Notes under the pieces: generated by a model
Seen by the model: the letters and a program-made list of their open reading frames with translations, nothing else
What the model was told of the DNA's origin: nothing
Database searches by the model: none
NCBI GenBank assembly: GCA_017311185.1
Contig: JAESUZ010003293.1
Location: 930,001 to 994,000, forward strand
Origin: Proteles cristata cristata
Taxonomy: Eukaryota > Chordata > Mammalia > Carnivora > Hyaenidae
Reading direction: 5' to 3'
DNA: 64,000 nt
In this document: positions 24,840-36,274 of the stretch, piece by piece
How positions within the stretch are numbered: position 1 is the first letter of the stretch
How the letters are laid out: every line of letters starts with the position of its first letter
Made by a program: the position numbers and the translations under genes

Positions 24840-25150
24840 AGGGTTTTGGTGTTAAGCTGAAATCCCAGCTACACAAACTATTCTTGACATGATAAGCACT
24901 AGGCCAATCATGGAAGTGCTGAATCACTATACTGTGCACCTGAAACTAAATTACACTGTATGTCAACTAACTGGAATTAAAATAAAAACTTAAAAAAAAA
25001 ATGTAATAAAATAAAATAAAAAATAAATCCCAGTTACAACCATTTTAAAAACTTAAGCTCCTTGTGTCTCAAGTCCTTCATCTGCCAAGATATTTAGCAC
25101 CTACCTTGAAAGTTGTCCATGAAAATTAAGTATGACACATGCATGTAAAG
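24840..25150 (+). repeat. MIR SINE split by an L1 3' end
   Basis: The MIR begins 'tgttaagctgaaatcccagc' (about 24,850) and resumes at 25,025 through 'ctccttgtgtctcaagtcct', 'catctgccaag', 'gaaaattaagtatgacac' and 'gtaaagtgtct'. The break is bounded by 'aaatcccagctaca' (24,860-24,873) and 'aaatcccagttaca' (25,025-25,038), a target duplication with one mismatch. Confidence 0.75.
24874..25024 (+). mobile_element. Short L1 3' end (5'-truncated)
   Basis: 'gctgaatcactatactgtgc', 'acctgaaactaaattacact', 'gtatgtcaactaactggaat' and the tail (AATAAA)n form the typical 3' terminus of carnivore L1 elements. About 150 bp, inserted into an older MIR. Confidence 0.8.
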
Positions 25151-25239
25151 TGTCTACAACCCAGTCGGGAAAAATCACTTGCAGTTATTACACACATACA
25201 ATAACTTTCCAATCCTGAAATTCTCTTAAGAGTCTAGAT

Positions 25240-25405
25240 TTGATGACTCATAGTGTGGTCCAGAGAGTGGCAGCACCAGCAGCACCTGAAAGCTTGCATA
25301 AAAATTCGGAACCTCAGGCCTCACCCCAGACTTTCTGAATCAGAACCTGCACTTTCACAAGATCCCCAGGAAGAACAAAGTTTGAGAAACCCTGCTCAAA
25401 ACAAC
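25240..25405 (-). mobile_element. MER5A-like hAT MITE
   Basis: 'agtgtggtccagagagtggc', 'agcaccagcagcacctgaaa', 'ctcaggcctcaccccagact' and 'ttctgaatcagaacctgcac', ending 'gtttgagaaaccctg', match the MER5A pattern. The strand is given relative to the usual consensus direction and is uncertain. Confidence 0.75.
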
Positions 25406-27692
25406 ATTCAATTAAGGGAGTGTCCAGCTTGCTCCTATATTACCAGCTCCCCGAAACTGTCCACTTCATCTCGGTTCCAAAGTTCTTTTCTGATGCTGAG
25501 TGAAGAGTACCTGGTAGTTTACTCCTAATTTCTAATTCTGAGAAACTTTTAAGAAACTGACAGAAAAGTCTAATCTACTACTACTTCTAAAAGATGACTT
25601 TCAAAACTAAAGAGAACTCTCACATTGACCCCTCAGTCGATGCTCTTCCAACAAGAAACAGGGTCCTGGGGTGCCCAACTCTCTCCTGGAAAACAAGGTC
25701 CTCAATATTTTGACACATTTTGTAAATCACTAAGCTGCATAACAGTATTAACTAGGAACCGGTCTATGTTTATCCCTGTTGTCAATGATGTATTACCACA
25801 AATATGTCAAATGTTACTGAAGTTGAAAACCATAGTATTTGTCCCCTGTTCTAGAGACAGATACCTAACAGCCCTGGCGGAGCACAGTTTGTAAGGCATG
25901 GCTACTACTGACCAAAACCATTTGGCTTCTGATACTCAACTTCTGGTGGCACACAAATCATGCCTTTAATTACCCTTTCTAGAATCTTAGCCAGCAGACG
26001 CCTCAAGCCGACAGGACTTCAGACTTTCATTTTCCAACTAATCCCCCTCTTTGATACATTACAATGATTTTTTATTCTTAGGCGTTTTATCATCATAGAT
26101 GCCCATCCCTGTTGCTTTCCCACTCCATGATTACTGTACAGAATAAAACAGGATATACAGAAGACATCTGTATATATGAAAATTGTCAGGCCAAGTAATA
26201 ATTCAAATTTCCTAACTGAGAGAAATAAAAGATGGTATGAAGTAGAAATGACAAAAAAACAAACACACGCACCTGCTGGAGTCTACAGTATTCTAAGAGT
26301 GTGATGATCACAGGACTCCAACAGGCTTATCTCCTCTGAACGGATTTCTTAGACTGTGGAACTTTTAACTTCCTTTTAGTTCTTATCCAGGTTAGTTCTT
26401 GAGAAGTCTCTCAATTATTTAGCCTACACTGCCTCTTGCCTACATACTTATTCTTGCTCTCTACCCTTAAAAAGACCATGCAAGCCCTCGCTTGCCATCT
26501 CGTGCACTACTTCATCCTTTTCATTCTGCCATCTCAACTTTCTTTTCATTCGTGTCCACATGAGCACTGCCTTAGAAACTTGCCACGGAGAGCCCAGAGC
26601 TGTAGATTTAATTCCCTTAGAACATCACCTAGTAACATAATCAATTAAGCATAATGGCTTTATGATAGGAACATCAATAATAATTAAGAGCTCACAAAAA
26701 ATATGCTTATCACGAAGTTTAAAACCAGTGAAAATTAAGAGCAAAAAGCATGTCAACTTTTTCTGCAAGAAGTTGTATATGAACCAGCACTTTACTCTTG
26801 GGTGGAAAGGCCTGGAGAAAAAACCAGCTGAATACGAAAGGTAAACTGGCCTTAAAGACAAAAAGAGGAATATACTGAGTGAATGGAGAAAGGAAGACCA
26901 TTAAAAAAATAAAGCGATGTGATAACACAAGACTCAAGGCTGAGGGAGGAAGACAATAAAATAAGTGGTAGGGATAGAATTTTTAAATCTCTTAAGGGAC
27001 TATTTATATGCAGAGTGGTTTATGAGTTACCATCTACTATTCATTCCTATGAGTTTATAGGAAAGTCTCCACTACACAAAATGAAATCAAAATCTGGGGG
27101 ACTGATATATGTGAAGAAAAGGGGTGATTATGAAAATGTTCCCCATGACCAGTACCTACTTGCTCAGACCGCCAAAGTATCTAATAGGTATCCTATGAAG
27201 GAAACAAATTTAAAAAGAAAAAGTAGTACAATCAGGAAATCAGAAAATATAAAAGAAAGACTGATCCTAGGAAGAATGTTCAATCCCCAAATCACTACTC
27301 CAATTTCTAGACATGAACACTGTCGTATTTTTCCCTTGTTCTCTCTGTGTACCACATAAATGTGCATTTATCAAGACCTCATTAATTATTCTGAGAGAGA
27401 TGTGTTGCCTTATCAAACAAAAATCAAAGCTCCTTTCTTGAGTGTCAAAAAAAAAAAAGATGGAATCTGATGAACAGGATTTTTTAATTTTAGGACTGTT
27501 AACCTCATAATTTCTAATGTTTAATGGTTTGTTTCTTGTTTAATAAATCCTTGTTTACATGGGAAGAAGGGGAAAAAAAGAAAGATTAGTTCAGTCACAG
27601 AAGTCTTAATAAATTATTCCTCTTGAATTTTTCACATTTAATTTTCTGGGTTTTCTCCAAGCTTCCCACTTCAGCCCAATTTTTTCTAGTAT
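25406..27692. other. Intronic sequence, no firm features
   Basis: Contains one 146-codon open frame (26,919-27,359, +) with no recognisable domain and no splice or promoter context. Several pyrimidine-rich stretches (26,420-26,600) may be decayed L2. No SINEC copy occurs before 27,711. Confidence 0.45.
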
Positions 27693-27710
27693 TACCATAT
27701 TAAAATTTTA

Positions 27711-27960
27711 TTTTATTTTATTTATTTATTTTTTTTTTTAATGTTTTATTTATTTCTAGGAGAGAGAGAGAGAGACAGCGTGAACAGGGGAGGGTCAGAA
27801 AGAGGGAGTCACAGACTGAAACAGGCTCCAGGCTCTGAGCTGGCAGTCAGCACAGAGCCCGACGCGGGGCTCGAACCCGCGGGGCTCGAACCCACGAACC
27901 GTGAGATCATGACCTAAGCGAAAGTCGGACGCTTAACCGACTAAGCCACCCAGGCGCCCC
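27711..27960 (-). mobile_element. Young SINEC_Fc-type insertion with duplicated B box
   Basis: Near-intact copy: T-rich tail, (GA)n body, then the head ending 'gccacccaggcgcccc'. It is flanked by a perfect 18-bp target duplication 'taccatattaaaatttta' (27,693-27,710 and 27,961-27,978). A 15-bp unit 'gcggggctcgaaccc' is tandemly duplicated (27,864-27,878, 27,879-27,893), doubling the internal pol III B box. Belongs to the 'ctgactgccagctc' subfamily described in the findings. Confidence 0.95.
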
Positions 27961-28544
27961 TACCATATTAAAATTTTAAAGGACTGAGCTTCAAGTGGAG
28001 AGAACTCCAATCTAGTTGTAGAGTTACAAGGATATAAAAAGACAAAACACTTCATTTGCACTTCCCTTACCAACACTGAATTACATAATGCTAAGACTTC
28101 CCCAAATTCTATGATTCTGCCGTATTTATCATATTCCAGATAGAAGACTATTTCCAATAATCAACATAAGGTCAACCAGAGTGAAGGCATTTTTCCCAAG
28201 GAGACTCTGTAGAACCATAATCCTTCTCAAGCTCAGGTCTTAAGGGAGCCACTGACAACCAACCAATAGGAATTTGCGAATAAGAAGAACCGATTTTTTG
28301 CCATTTGATGCCTAAGTGTTTAACATTTTCATTTAAAATTCAACTTCTTCCTCCCGAGTTTGATCTCACCATGCTGACTTCTACTGAATCCTTGACATCT
28401 ATCTTTTACTTTGGGTCTTTGCTTCTGAAGTCCTAGATCCAGCTTTCAGAAGGCACTCACAGGGCAGTGATTAAGAGGCACAAAAGGTCATGAAAAAGGC
28501 AGAGAAGTGGAAGAACTCTGTTCTAGAGCCCTTTTACTTTCCTG

Positions 28545-28695
28545 TTTGGCTTTATGAAAAACAACTTCACCTCTTATGCTTCACTTTCCTCATCAGTGAA
28601 ATAAGAGAAAAATTATCCACCTAGCTGCCTGCCTCACATGGATGTTTAGACATTGAAAGGAGAAAAGTATGTCAAGACACTAAGAGAAATCGCAA
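28545..28695 (+). repeat. MIR fragment
   Basis: 'cttcactttcctcatcagtg', then 'gcctgcctcacatggatgtt' and 'aggagaaaagtatgtcaaga' follow the central to 3' part of MIR. Flanking sequence 28,160-28,545 and 28,700-29,130 shows nothing else I can name. Confidence 0.6.
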
Positions 28696-29142
28696 GTATA
28701 TCCAATATAAATTACAATAACTAAGTACTACAAAAACAAAGTTCAAACTTCCATTCACTTGTCTAAAAGAACATGCTTGTATTTTTTACATGGGAATATA
28801 AAATATGAGCTGGCCAAGGTTTTACCAAAGAATGAAACTTTGAAATTGTCAGCAAACCAAGTACTTTCAAAGACTAAACTTAGTTAAATAATAATACTCA
28901 TTAAAATATTATCTCCAAAGTTACTGCCTTTTCATTCCTCTAGCTCAGCTCACCTTTTAACATACCCCATCAGTAAAATACACGTGTGGTGATCACAACT
29001 GTCATTTGTTTATAAATTATATACATCTGTTACTTAAAATATCAATGTACCTTAAGAATTCTTCATGAAAGTTGAAATTTTGAGGCTTAAATTTGAATTT
29101 AAGTTCCCTGAACTCTGTTTAGGAGACCGCTGCTGTAAGTCA

Positions 29143-29325
29143 ATGGTGTCAAACTTTTGTAAGCTATGGAATGCTGCTCAAACACCAAGTTTTAAAATGC
29201 AAACCCAATCCATAAGAGAAATACATGTAGAGCTGCTCTGATTAAAACCAGAATAAGAGAACAGGAACCAGGAGTTCCATGAGGAAACTCCTATGGCTCC
29301 AGAACACACAATTTGGAAACACTAA
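29143..29325. mobile_element. Possible hAT MITE remnant
   Basis: Roughly matching ends ('atggtgtcaaacttt' and 'aatttggaaacacta') around an old-looking body with 'ccaggagttccatgagg'. Weak; could be unique. Confidence 0.3.
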
Positions 29326-29367
29326 TCTTGAGATTAGACTTTCCATTAGCTTCTTTACAAAATAAAG

Positions 29368-29399
29368 TGAGTGAATGAATGAATGAATGAATGAATGAA
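29368..29399 (+). repeat. (GAAT)n tetranucleotide microsatellite
   Basis: About 7 units of GAAT/TGAA. No SINE adjoins it directly. Confidence 0.92.
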
Positions 29400-29451
29400 A
29401 TGTACTTAAAAGTGCTATTTCCTAAGCTTGAGTTCAAAGATATTAAAGATT

Positions 29452-29671
29452 GGGGCGCCTGGGTGGCTTAGTCGGTTAAGCGTCCGACTTTCACTTAGGT
29501 CATGATCTCGCGGTTCGTGGGTTCGAGCCCCGTGTCGGGCTCTGTGCTGACTGCCAGCTCAGAGCCTGGAGCCTGTTTCAGTCTGTGACTCCCTCTCTCT
29601 GACCCTCCCTGCTCACGCTGTCTCTCTCTCTCTCTCCTAGAAATAAATTTAAAAAAAAAAACATAAAAAAA
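29452..29671 (+). mobile_element. Young SINEC_Fc-type insertion
   Basis: Starts 'ggggcgcctgggtggcttag'; contains 'ctgactgccagctcagagcc' and ends 'ctcctagaaataaat' with an A tail. Perfect 16-bp target duplication 'aaagatattaaagatt' (29,436-29,451 and 29,672-29,687), so a recent insertion. Confidence 0.95.
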
Positions 29672-29769
29672 AAAGATATTAAAGATTCAACTGAATACTC
29701 AATGCTATATTTACTGTAGGGATACTGCTGACTATGTAATTAAGTGGCCCAACAGGCTTTCATGGAGGA

Positions 29770-30560
29770 AAATTCCCCTTATTTTTAGGCTTCATCTTGA
29801 TTTCCTGTCTTTTCCATTTTATTAAAAACAAGTACAACAAACTCATATATTTTTGGAATCACCTAACATAACAGACAAAGCTCAACACTCAAACTTGCTA
29901 CTTAGCACCATCAGCATCCCAGTTGGTAACTAATTCACTAATTCTATCAGTCCCCAGTACCTAACAATCCATCCTTCCATCATCACTTATATTTGTTTCC
30001 AATTCTTCATTCCCACTGCCATTACCTGGCCTGATACAATAGGTCTTCCCATAGCCAATCCATCTTACATGGAGCTTATAATCAATTCTTCTTAATCAGT
30101 ATCAACACAAATCATACCTTTATCTTTCCAAACATTCCAAGCATTCAAACCTTTCCATATTTTGATACCAATGAACAGTTTTGCCTATATTTCCTATAAA
30201 TAAATTTCTCTCCAAACATATTAAATGATTTGTCCATATGCCTCATCCTTACCTCTAGATCTTCGAACATGCTGGTCCTTACCTGCAGTGTTCCCTACCT
30301 ATCCTCACTGCCACCCTCCCCCCAACTTTCCACAGTGCCAAATATTACCGTACCTTAAAGACAGAACTCAAATGGCATTATTTTCACAAGCTTTCATTGT
30401 CCTAAGTGAAAATCCTCTTAACCACTTCTATATTCCCACAGTAGTGTTATTTGTCACTCTTTTCACATATTTTTTTCCATCATTCTCACATATTTGTCTA
30501 TCATTCTGTCTCAATTTCTATCTGCATAAGAGACCATCTCTCTACCTACACATATAAGTA
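29770..30560 (+). repeat. L2 LINE 3' region (degraded)
   Basis: A long pyrimidine-rich stretch with L2-like phrases: 'cttcattcccactgccatta', 'ggtcttcccatagccaatcc', 'cttacctctagatcttcgaa', and near the end 'agacagaactcaaatggcat', 'cacaagctttcattgtccta'. The 110-codon frame in it is a chance reading of the repeat. Confidence 0.55.
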
Positions 30561-30829
30561 AACATATAAAAATTCCAGACCAGTGACTGAAGCTTTTTTT
30601 AACTGCAAAATCCATTTTTCATATGAAATGCTATGAGAAAGCCCAATAAGCAGAGACTCTGGTTGCAAGGGAGAAGGACTGAAAAGATATCTAGACCCTC
30701 ACCCCCTCTCCTGAGCAACCCCACAGATATCTTCACAAAACACAGACCATACTAAACTACACACTCAACGAAGACAAGAAGCATACTTTATTTACGTGTC
30801 GACTCCCACATCAGAAGTCAAGCAACACT

Positions 30830-31020
30830 GCAAAATCAGATACTCCTGGAGTCAAACCATAGTTGTCACTTATAAACTATGTTCTCTATGCACTTCCTTA
30901 AACCTCCCTAACCTAAATCCCCATTTGTAAAATGGAAATGATAAAACCTATTTTGTGTGATGACCGCATGAGAAAAGATACGTAAGAGTCATACTTCATA
31001 GTATTGCTAGCATAGATAGA
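30830..31020 (+). repeat. MIR SINE
   Basis: 'tggagtcaaaccatagttgt', 'cttaaacctccctaacctaa', 'ccccatttgtaaaatggaaa' and 'tgatgaccgcatgagaaaag' follow MIR from 5' to 3'. Confidence 0.75.
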
Positions 31021-32109
31021 GGAATTCTCATTCCCTTTCTTTCCACATCGTCAATCCAAATGCCAACCATACAACAGAAATTAACTAAATATTTCTTGAA
31101 TGAATTAATGAATGACTGGATGAACAGATGAATGAACAACTGTCTAAACAAAAAATAAAAAGACAGAAAAGAGATTTAATAACAGTTACAGAAAAAATAC
31201 ATGCTAAAGAAATAGCATATAAAGAAAAAACAAAAAATGTTTTCTAAATGACTTTTATGGCTGGAGAAGAAAAAATTGGTACTTTATATATTGAAAAACT
31301 AGAGACATTTTCAATAAAAATTTACTACCAAAGAAAGAAGCTAAGACGAAAGAATTATACACACACATCATTTTAAGGCTTACATGTGAATAATACGATA
31401 TCTGGCTAATATTTAAACTCAATTTACATTCACCAGCTTCAAAATAAGAGTTACAGTAAATTAAACTAAAGTGAACGATTATCATGCTTTTTAAAATGAA
31501 TTTTATTTCACTGATTTATGTATGACTGTTAGGCAATGGTGTTCTGATTTTCTTTTTAAAATGTGTTTCCTTGTTTCTCAAGTTTCAAATGTAAAGTTCT
31601 GCAATTGTATTTAAAATCTTTTGGAGGTAGATGTGCACAAAAGAAATACCTCAACACAAATCACTATGACACATAATGAACCCAAAAGGAATAGGCATAT
31701 ATCATTTAAGGCAAGATGTTAAGTTTGATAAAAACAAAATCTGACCTTTAATATTTTTTAAAATTGGTTAATAAACATAAAATGCGGCAAGGCTTATATT
31801 CCACATATTTTTAAACTCTTCTGGCATTCTTGGGGTCTGTCTACAAACACAAAGGAGTATGCACACGGCAGAGACTAAAAATTGAAATGAAAGAAACATA
31901 ATCCTGTGGGGCTGTCCTTTAAATAGAAGGCTGAAATCCAAATGGCTTATTTTTCTGTATTCACAAAACTAATTTCACGCAAAAGATGAAAATCAGTTAA
32001 TGAAAAGTAATGACATAAGAAAACTAGTGACACTATTAGCACAATATTCTTGAATGGTAAACTACAAGTTAAGATTAGATCTTATTATTTAAAGTTATTT
32101 ATAGTCCTT
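31021..32109. other. Intronic sequence, nothing recognised
   Basis: A degenerate GAAT-rich stretch at 31,098-31,137 may be the end of an L2 or MIR. The remainder is AT-rich unique sequence. Confidence 0.45.
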
Positions 32110-32125
32110 AAAAATGAGAAAAACA

Positions 32126-32344
32126 GGGGCGCCTGGGTGGCTTAGTCGGTTAAGCGTCCGACTTTCGCTTGGGTCATGATCTCGCGGTTCGTGGGTTCGA
32201 GCCCCGCGTCGGGCTCTGTGCTGACTGCCAGCTCAGAGCCTGGAGCCTGTTTCAGTCTGTGACTCCCTCTCTGACCCTCCCCTGCTCACGCTGTCTCTCT
32301 CTCTCTCTCTCTCTCCTTGAAATAAATAAAAAACATTAAAAAAA
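32126..32344 (+). mobile_element. Young SINEC_Fc-type insertion abutting an older one
   Basis: Near-consensus head with 'gtttcgagccccgcgtcggg'-like B box, 'ctgactgccagctc', long CT run and A tail. Perfect 16-bp target duplication 'aaaaatgagaaaaaca' (32,110-32,125 and 32,345-32,360). The right-hand duplication is immediately followed by the next SINE. Confidence 0.95.
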
Positions 32345-32360
32345 AAAAATGAGAAAAACA

Positions 32361-32576
32361 GGGGCGCCTGGATGGCTCAGTTGGTTGAGCATCCGACTTC
32401 GGCTCAGGTCATGATCTCACGGTTTGTGGGTTCAAGCCCCGTGTCGGGCTCTGTGCTGACAACTAGCTCAGAGCCTGGAGCCAGCTTCAGATTCTGTTAT
32501 CTCCCTCTCTGACCCTCCCCTGCTCATGCTGTTTCTCTCTCAGAAATATATAAAAAATATTTAAAATGTTTTGTTT
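32361..32576 (+). mobile_element. SINEC, older member of the tandem pair
   Basis: Starts 'ggggcgcctggatggctcag' and uses the 'cttcggctcaggtc' type head. Its right flank 'aaatgagggaaaaaaacag' (32,577-32,595) is a diverged copy of the left target, so the same site now exists in three copies. Confidence 0.92.
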
Positions 32577-32599
32577 AAATGAGGGAAAAAAACAGAAAT

Positions 32600-33279
32600 T
32601 AGATTATAAATATCTCTTATAAAAATGTCACTCCATCAGACCAACAAGGTTAAAGAATGATTTACCAAATTTGACTCCCAAAGAAGACTATAACAGAGTA
32701 GCTTTCATGTGACCTCATTAAAAATGTTAAACCTCTTCCTTCTCACCTACACATATGAAGGCCAAATCAATATATTATGAAATGAAACTATTTAAAAAGT
32801 CACTAGAATTCTAAAAAGAGCTGTATATTTCATTTGAATGCTGTATATCTATTTATCAGTAATAATTTTGTATACACAACTGGATTACTATTCAAAAGAA
32901 ATCAAAAGTGCCTAAATACTGAAATAATGAAACATAATAAAATGTCAATATGGTTATCTCTGGATCATAAGATTATTTCCTTCTTTTGTTCTTCTAGAGA
33001 TTCCCAAGTCTCTCAAATGTGTTATTTTAAAATCAGAAAAAGTTAAAGTTATGTAAATATAAATATGTAAGTATGTATGCAGGTGTACATATTTGTGTAT
33101 TAATAATATGTATGTGTGTATCCCTCAGGTGGCATATTTAAGTCTAATTTATAGAAAAAGAACACAGGGCTCTGCTGTAAACACAAGAAAAACTAAAATA
33201 GGAAGGTACAACTTATGTTATTTAATAATTAAGAAAATATTCTCAAATCTCCCTAATGTAACATGGGAGTTAAAATTTT
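32600..33279. other. Intronic sequence, nothing recognised
   Basis: AT-rich; a TATG/TGTA-rich run lies at 33,050-33,125. No genes. Confidence 0.5.
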
Positions 33280-33485
33280 GGCTGTGGAGTCAGAGCTGAT
33301 AAAATTCCAGCTCCCCTGCTTAACAGTTAGGTAAACTTTAGAATAAAGCTACTGACTTTCTTTAATCCTCCATCTTCTTCATCTAAACTTTGAGGATAAT
33401 ATTATCCAAGTAACAGGGCTATTACATGGAATTATATATGGAAAGATGTTAGAGCACAATGCCTATTTAGTGATGGTAATATTAC
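33280..33485 (+). repeat. MIR SINE
   Basis: 'gctgtggagtcagagctgat', 'agctcccctgcttaacagtt', 'cttctttaatcctccatctt'-type and 'aacagggctattacatgg' follow MIR, ending 'agagcacaatgcctatttag'. Confidence 0.75.
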
Positions 33486-33489
33486 TTCC

Positions 33490-33725
33490 TCTTCCTGTAA
33501 CTCTTTGTGTGGCCAAAATTCCTACCAACCTTCAGGTTTCAGCTTAAACGAATTTCCTTAGAGAGCCTTTCCCCAAATTAGGTTTTCACATTCCACTATT
33601 TCACAGTACCTTTTACATTTTCTTTCATGGCTCTTATCACAATTTATGATTACTTATGTGAATATACGCATAGTGCATAGCATACTATATGTGCTTAATA
33701 AATTATGAATGAATGCATTTATGAA
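33490..33725 (+). repeat. L2 LINE 3' end
   Basis: 'ccttcaggtttcagcttaaa', 'agagagcctttccccaaatt', 'catggctcttatcacaattt' and a terminal 'cttaataaattatgaatgaa' are the classic L2 3' terminus. Confidence 0.8.
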
Positions 33726-33743
33726 TAAAGATGTTCATATTTA

Positions 33744-34005
33744 ATTTTTTAAGAGAGAGAACATGAGTGGGGAAAAGATAGATGAGGAGAGAGTCTGTTC
33801 TAAGAGGGAGAGAGGGAGAGAGAGAAGGAGTGAGGACGTACACAAGCAGGGGAGGGGCAGAGAGAGGTCCAAGAGAGAATCCCAACCAGGCTCTATACTG
33901 TCAGTGTAGAGCCCAATGCAGGGCTCAACTCACAGACATGAGATCAAGACCTGAGCTGAAATGTCCAGAGTCAGATCCTTAACAGACTGAGCTACCCAGC
34001 CACTT
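33744..34005 (-). mobile_element. SINEC, older reverse copy
   Basis: GA-rich body (33,753-33,830) and diverged head ending 'gagctacccagccactt'. The flanks 'aaagatgttcatattta' and 'aaaatgtttatattta' are a diverged target duplication. It follows the L2 end directly. Confidence 0.85.
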
Positions 34006-34403
34006 GAAAATGTTTATATTTATGATCTCTTCACCGATATGATAAAATTTTGTCTCTATATAATCAATGTGACCTTGATTATAAATGTTACTAACTGTAA
34101 TATGAATGGGGTATCTAAATTTGAAGTACTACTACTTCTGGGGACAACTTCACTAGGAGGGAAAAAAAAGAATATATTTACAATCACAATGATAGAAGCA
34201 CAGTAATTCTCTACATTTTGTCCCTCAGTCTCCCATTAATGAGTCTGCTAAAAATAAAGGTTAAGAAAAATATTAAGTTTCTTGGCTTTTGGTTTACCTG
34301 CTGAGTTTCCTTTAAAGCACCATCTGCTTTAAATTAAATTAAATCTGTGATTTACTGATAAATCAGGGGTCTCTGCTATCTGCTAGGCAACATTAGTGCA
34401 CGG

Positions 34404-34592
34404 GCTCTCAAACTGTAGTCCTTAGACTATTAGCATTAGTCCCACCTGGGAATTTACTAGAACTGCAAACTACTGGCTCACCACAGATTTACAGAAACAA
34501 AAACCCTAGAGGTGCAGCCCAGCAGTCATATGGTTTAGCAAGGATCTAAGCTAATTAATTCTAATGCACACTAAAATCTGGGAACCAATGCA
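34404..34592 (-). mobile_element. MER5A-like hAT MITE
   Basis: 'gctctcaaactgtagtcctt', 'cccacctgggaatttactag', 'ctagaggtgcagcccagcag' and 'ctaatgcacactaaaatctg', with end 'gggaaccaatg'. Same orientation and family as the copy at 25,240. Confidence 0.78.
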
Positions 34593-34599
34593 TTACAAG

Positions 34600-35650
34600 A
34601 TTTATTCCTTATAACCAATAGGCTGCTTCACTGGTTTCCATCAATTTAACTTGACAGCCTTTATATTTCATCATTAAAATACTAATATTGTAGCATAACC
34701 TCTAAAGTACTCTAAAGTCTGACAAACAGGACATCTGTCAGTACTGTAAAACAAGCAACCAAAGAATGATTGCTTAACACACTGTTCTACCCATATATGC
34801 TGCATAATCAGTTCATGGTGTTCCTGTTCTTTTATTAGATTTTAGCTCATTCTAAAAAGTTTTGTCCTTGCTTCAGAAACATTCAAGTATAACTGGGAAG
34901 TGATTCCAAATTACAATTACAATTTTTCAAGGTTTTAGAAGTCACAGAAAAAAAAATGATCTGAGCCAAAACTGTAATTCAAAGTAGTATTAGCACTATA
35001 TGTAAAGATACACACAAGTCAAGTGGGTTCTGGGTTACTCTCTATTTTAGAACTATACGTGAGTTCTAGATTAGTGTCTATTTTAGAGCTATAATTCATT
35101 AATAATATAATAAGCTGCCATGAGATTGTAAACATGGCTTAATAATAGGATATCTGTTAACGTAACACATCAGAAGGTCAAATGTGAAAAAAGCATACAT
35201 CACATCAAAGATTACCTTTTTAGCATTTGGTAAAAGTAAACTCTTTCATTTTTTTTTAAATTCAAGAATAGAAAACTACTTCCTCAAAGTGATTTAAACT
35301 ACTCTAAACCAAAAGACAACATCATACGGACTAGTGAATATGAAAAACATTTCCATTAAAATCAGGAGTAAAAAGTTCCATTATCCTCACTCTTGGCTAT
35401 TAACAGTTTGGAAGTTTTGATTTAAAAGAGAAATGACCATTATTTGTGGACAGTATAATTCTATACCGAGAAGATTTAAGAGACTCAACTAAAAATTAAA
35501 TATGAATCAATTTAAAATGTTTTTACATTTAATAGTACGTGTAAAGGAGTTTGCACCAGAACATGAACTAACTGCATCACTATGTACACCATTTAACTCC
35601 ACTTTTTTCATAGTAAAACGATCTCAATGAGGGAAGCAGAGGACTGGTTA
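34600..35650. other. Intronic sequence, nothing recognised
   Basis: AT-rich unique sequence; a short local duplication-like wording 'gggttctgggttactctcta' / 'gagttctagattagtgtcta' occurs near 35,025-35,080. No genes or named repeats. Confidence 0.45.
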
Positions 35651-35652
35651 AC

Positions 35653-35738
35653 AGGGCTCGAACTCACAGACCATGAGATCAAGACCTGAGTTGAAATGTC
35701 CAAGAGTGAGATCCTTAATGGACTGACTTCAAGCCACT
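35653..35738 (-). mobile_element. SINEC head fragment
   Basis: Only the reversed tRNA-like head is present ('gggctcgaactcacagacca' to 'gactgacttcaagccact'); body and tail are missing. The wording is close to the copy at 33,744-34,005 (both share 'gagatcaagacctgag' and 'gaaatgtcca'). Confidence 0.8.
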
Positions 35739-36274
35739 TATCTCATTAAAGATCAATGACAACAGTTCACATACTGACTAAACTGGGTGGCACTGCTTTA
35801 GACTAAATGTTGGGAGCTGATGAGAGAAAAAAAAAAAATCTACCTTCAAACCAAAGAATAATTTGTAAAAATAACATCTGGCTGCTGAAATGTGGTCATA
35901 ATTAGGTCACTGCATCTCTTAAAGGAAGCTTATGAAACATATGAAAGGAACAAAAAATTTTAAGGATAAGCTCTTTTTGTCAGTTTAAAGTCAGGTTCTA
36001 ATCAGGAAATTTAGATATTCTGCACGAGTGAAGTCTTTATACTTTCAGAGCAGTTTATAGTAGATGATCACAGGAATTAAGGCACATAAAGAAGTTGTGC
36101 TTTAAATATACACACTTCAAGTACATACCTCACTCGTCACTTTAAAGTGGGTCCAATATTGTTGTGTCATCTCAAATACAAAAGTAAAACAAAGAACTGA
36201 GTCATGCTGGTAGTTTAATGAGGAATATGGGACAAATAGTCAAACTAACACTAATTTATAACAGAAAGGATCTG

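Noticed and set aside
26919..27359. 146-codon + strand open frame
   Set aside because: No recognisable domain, no promoter or splice pair. Frames of this length occasionally occur by chance in 64 kb read in six frames.
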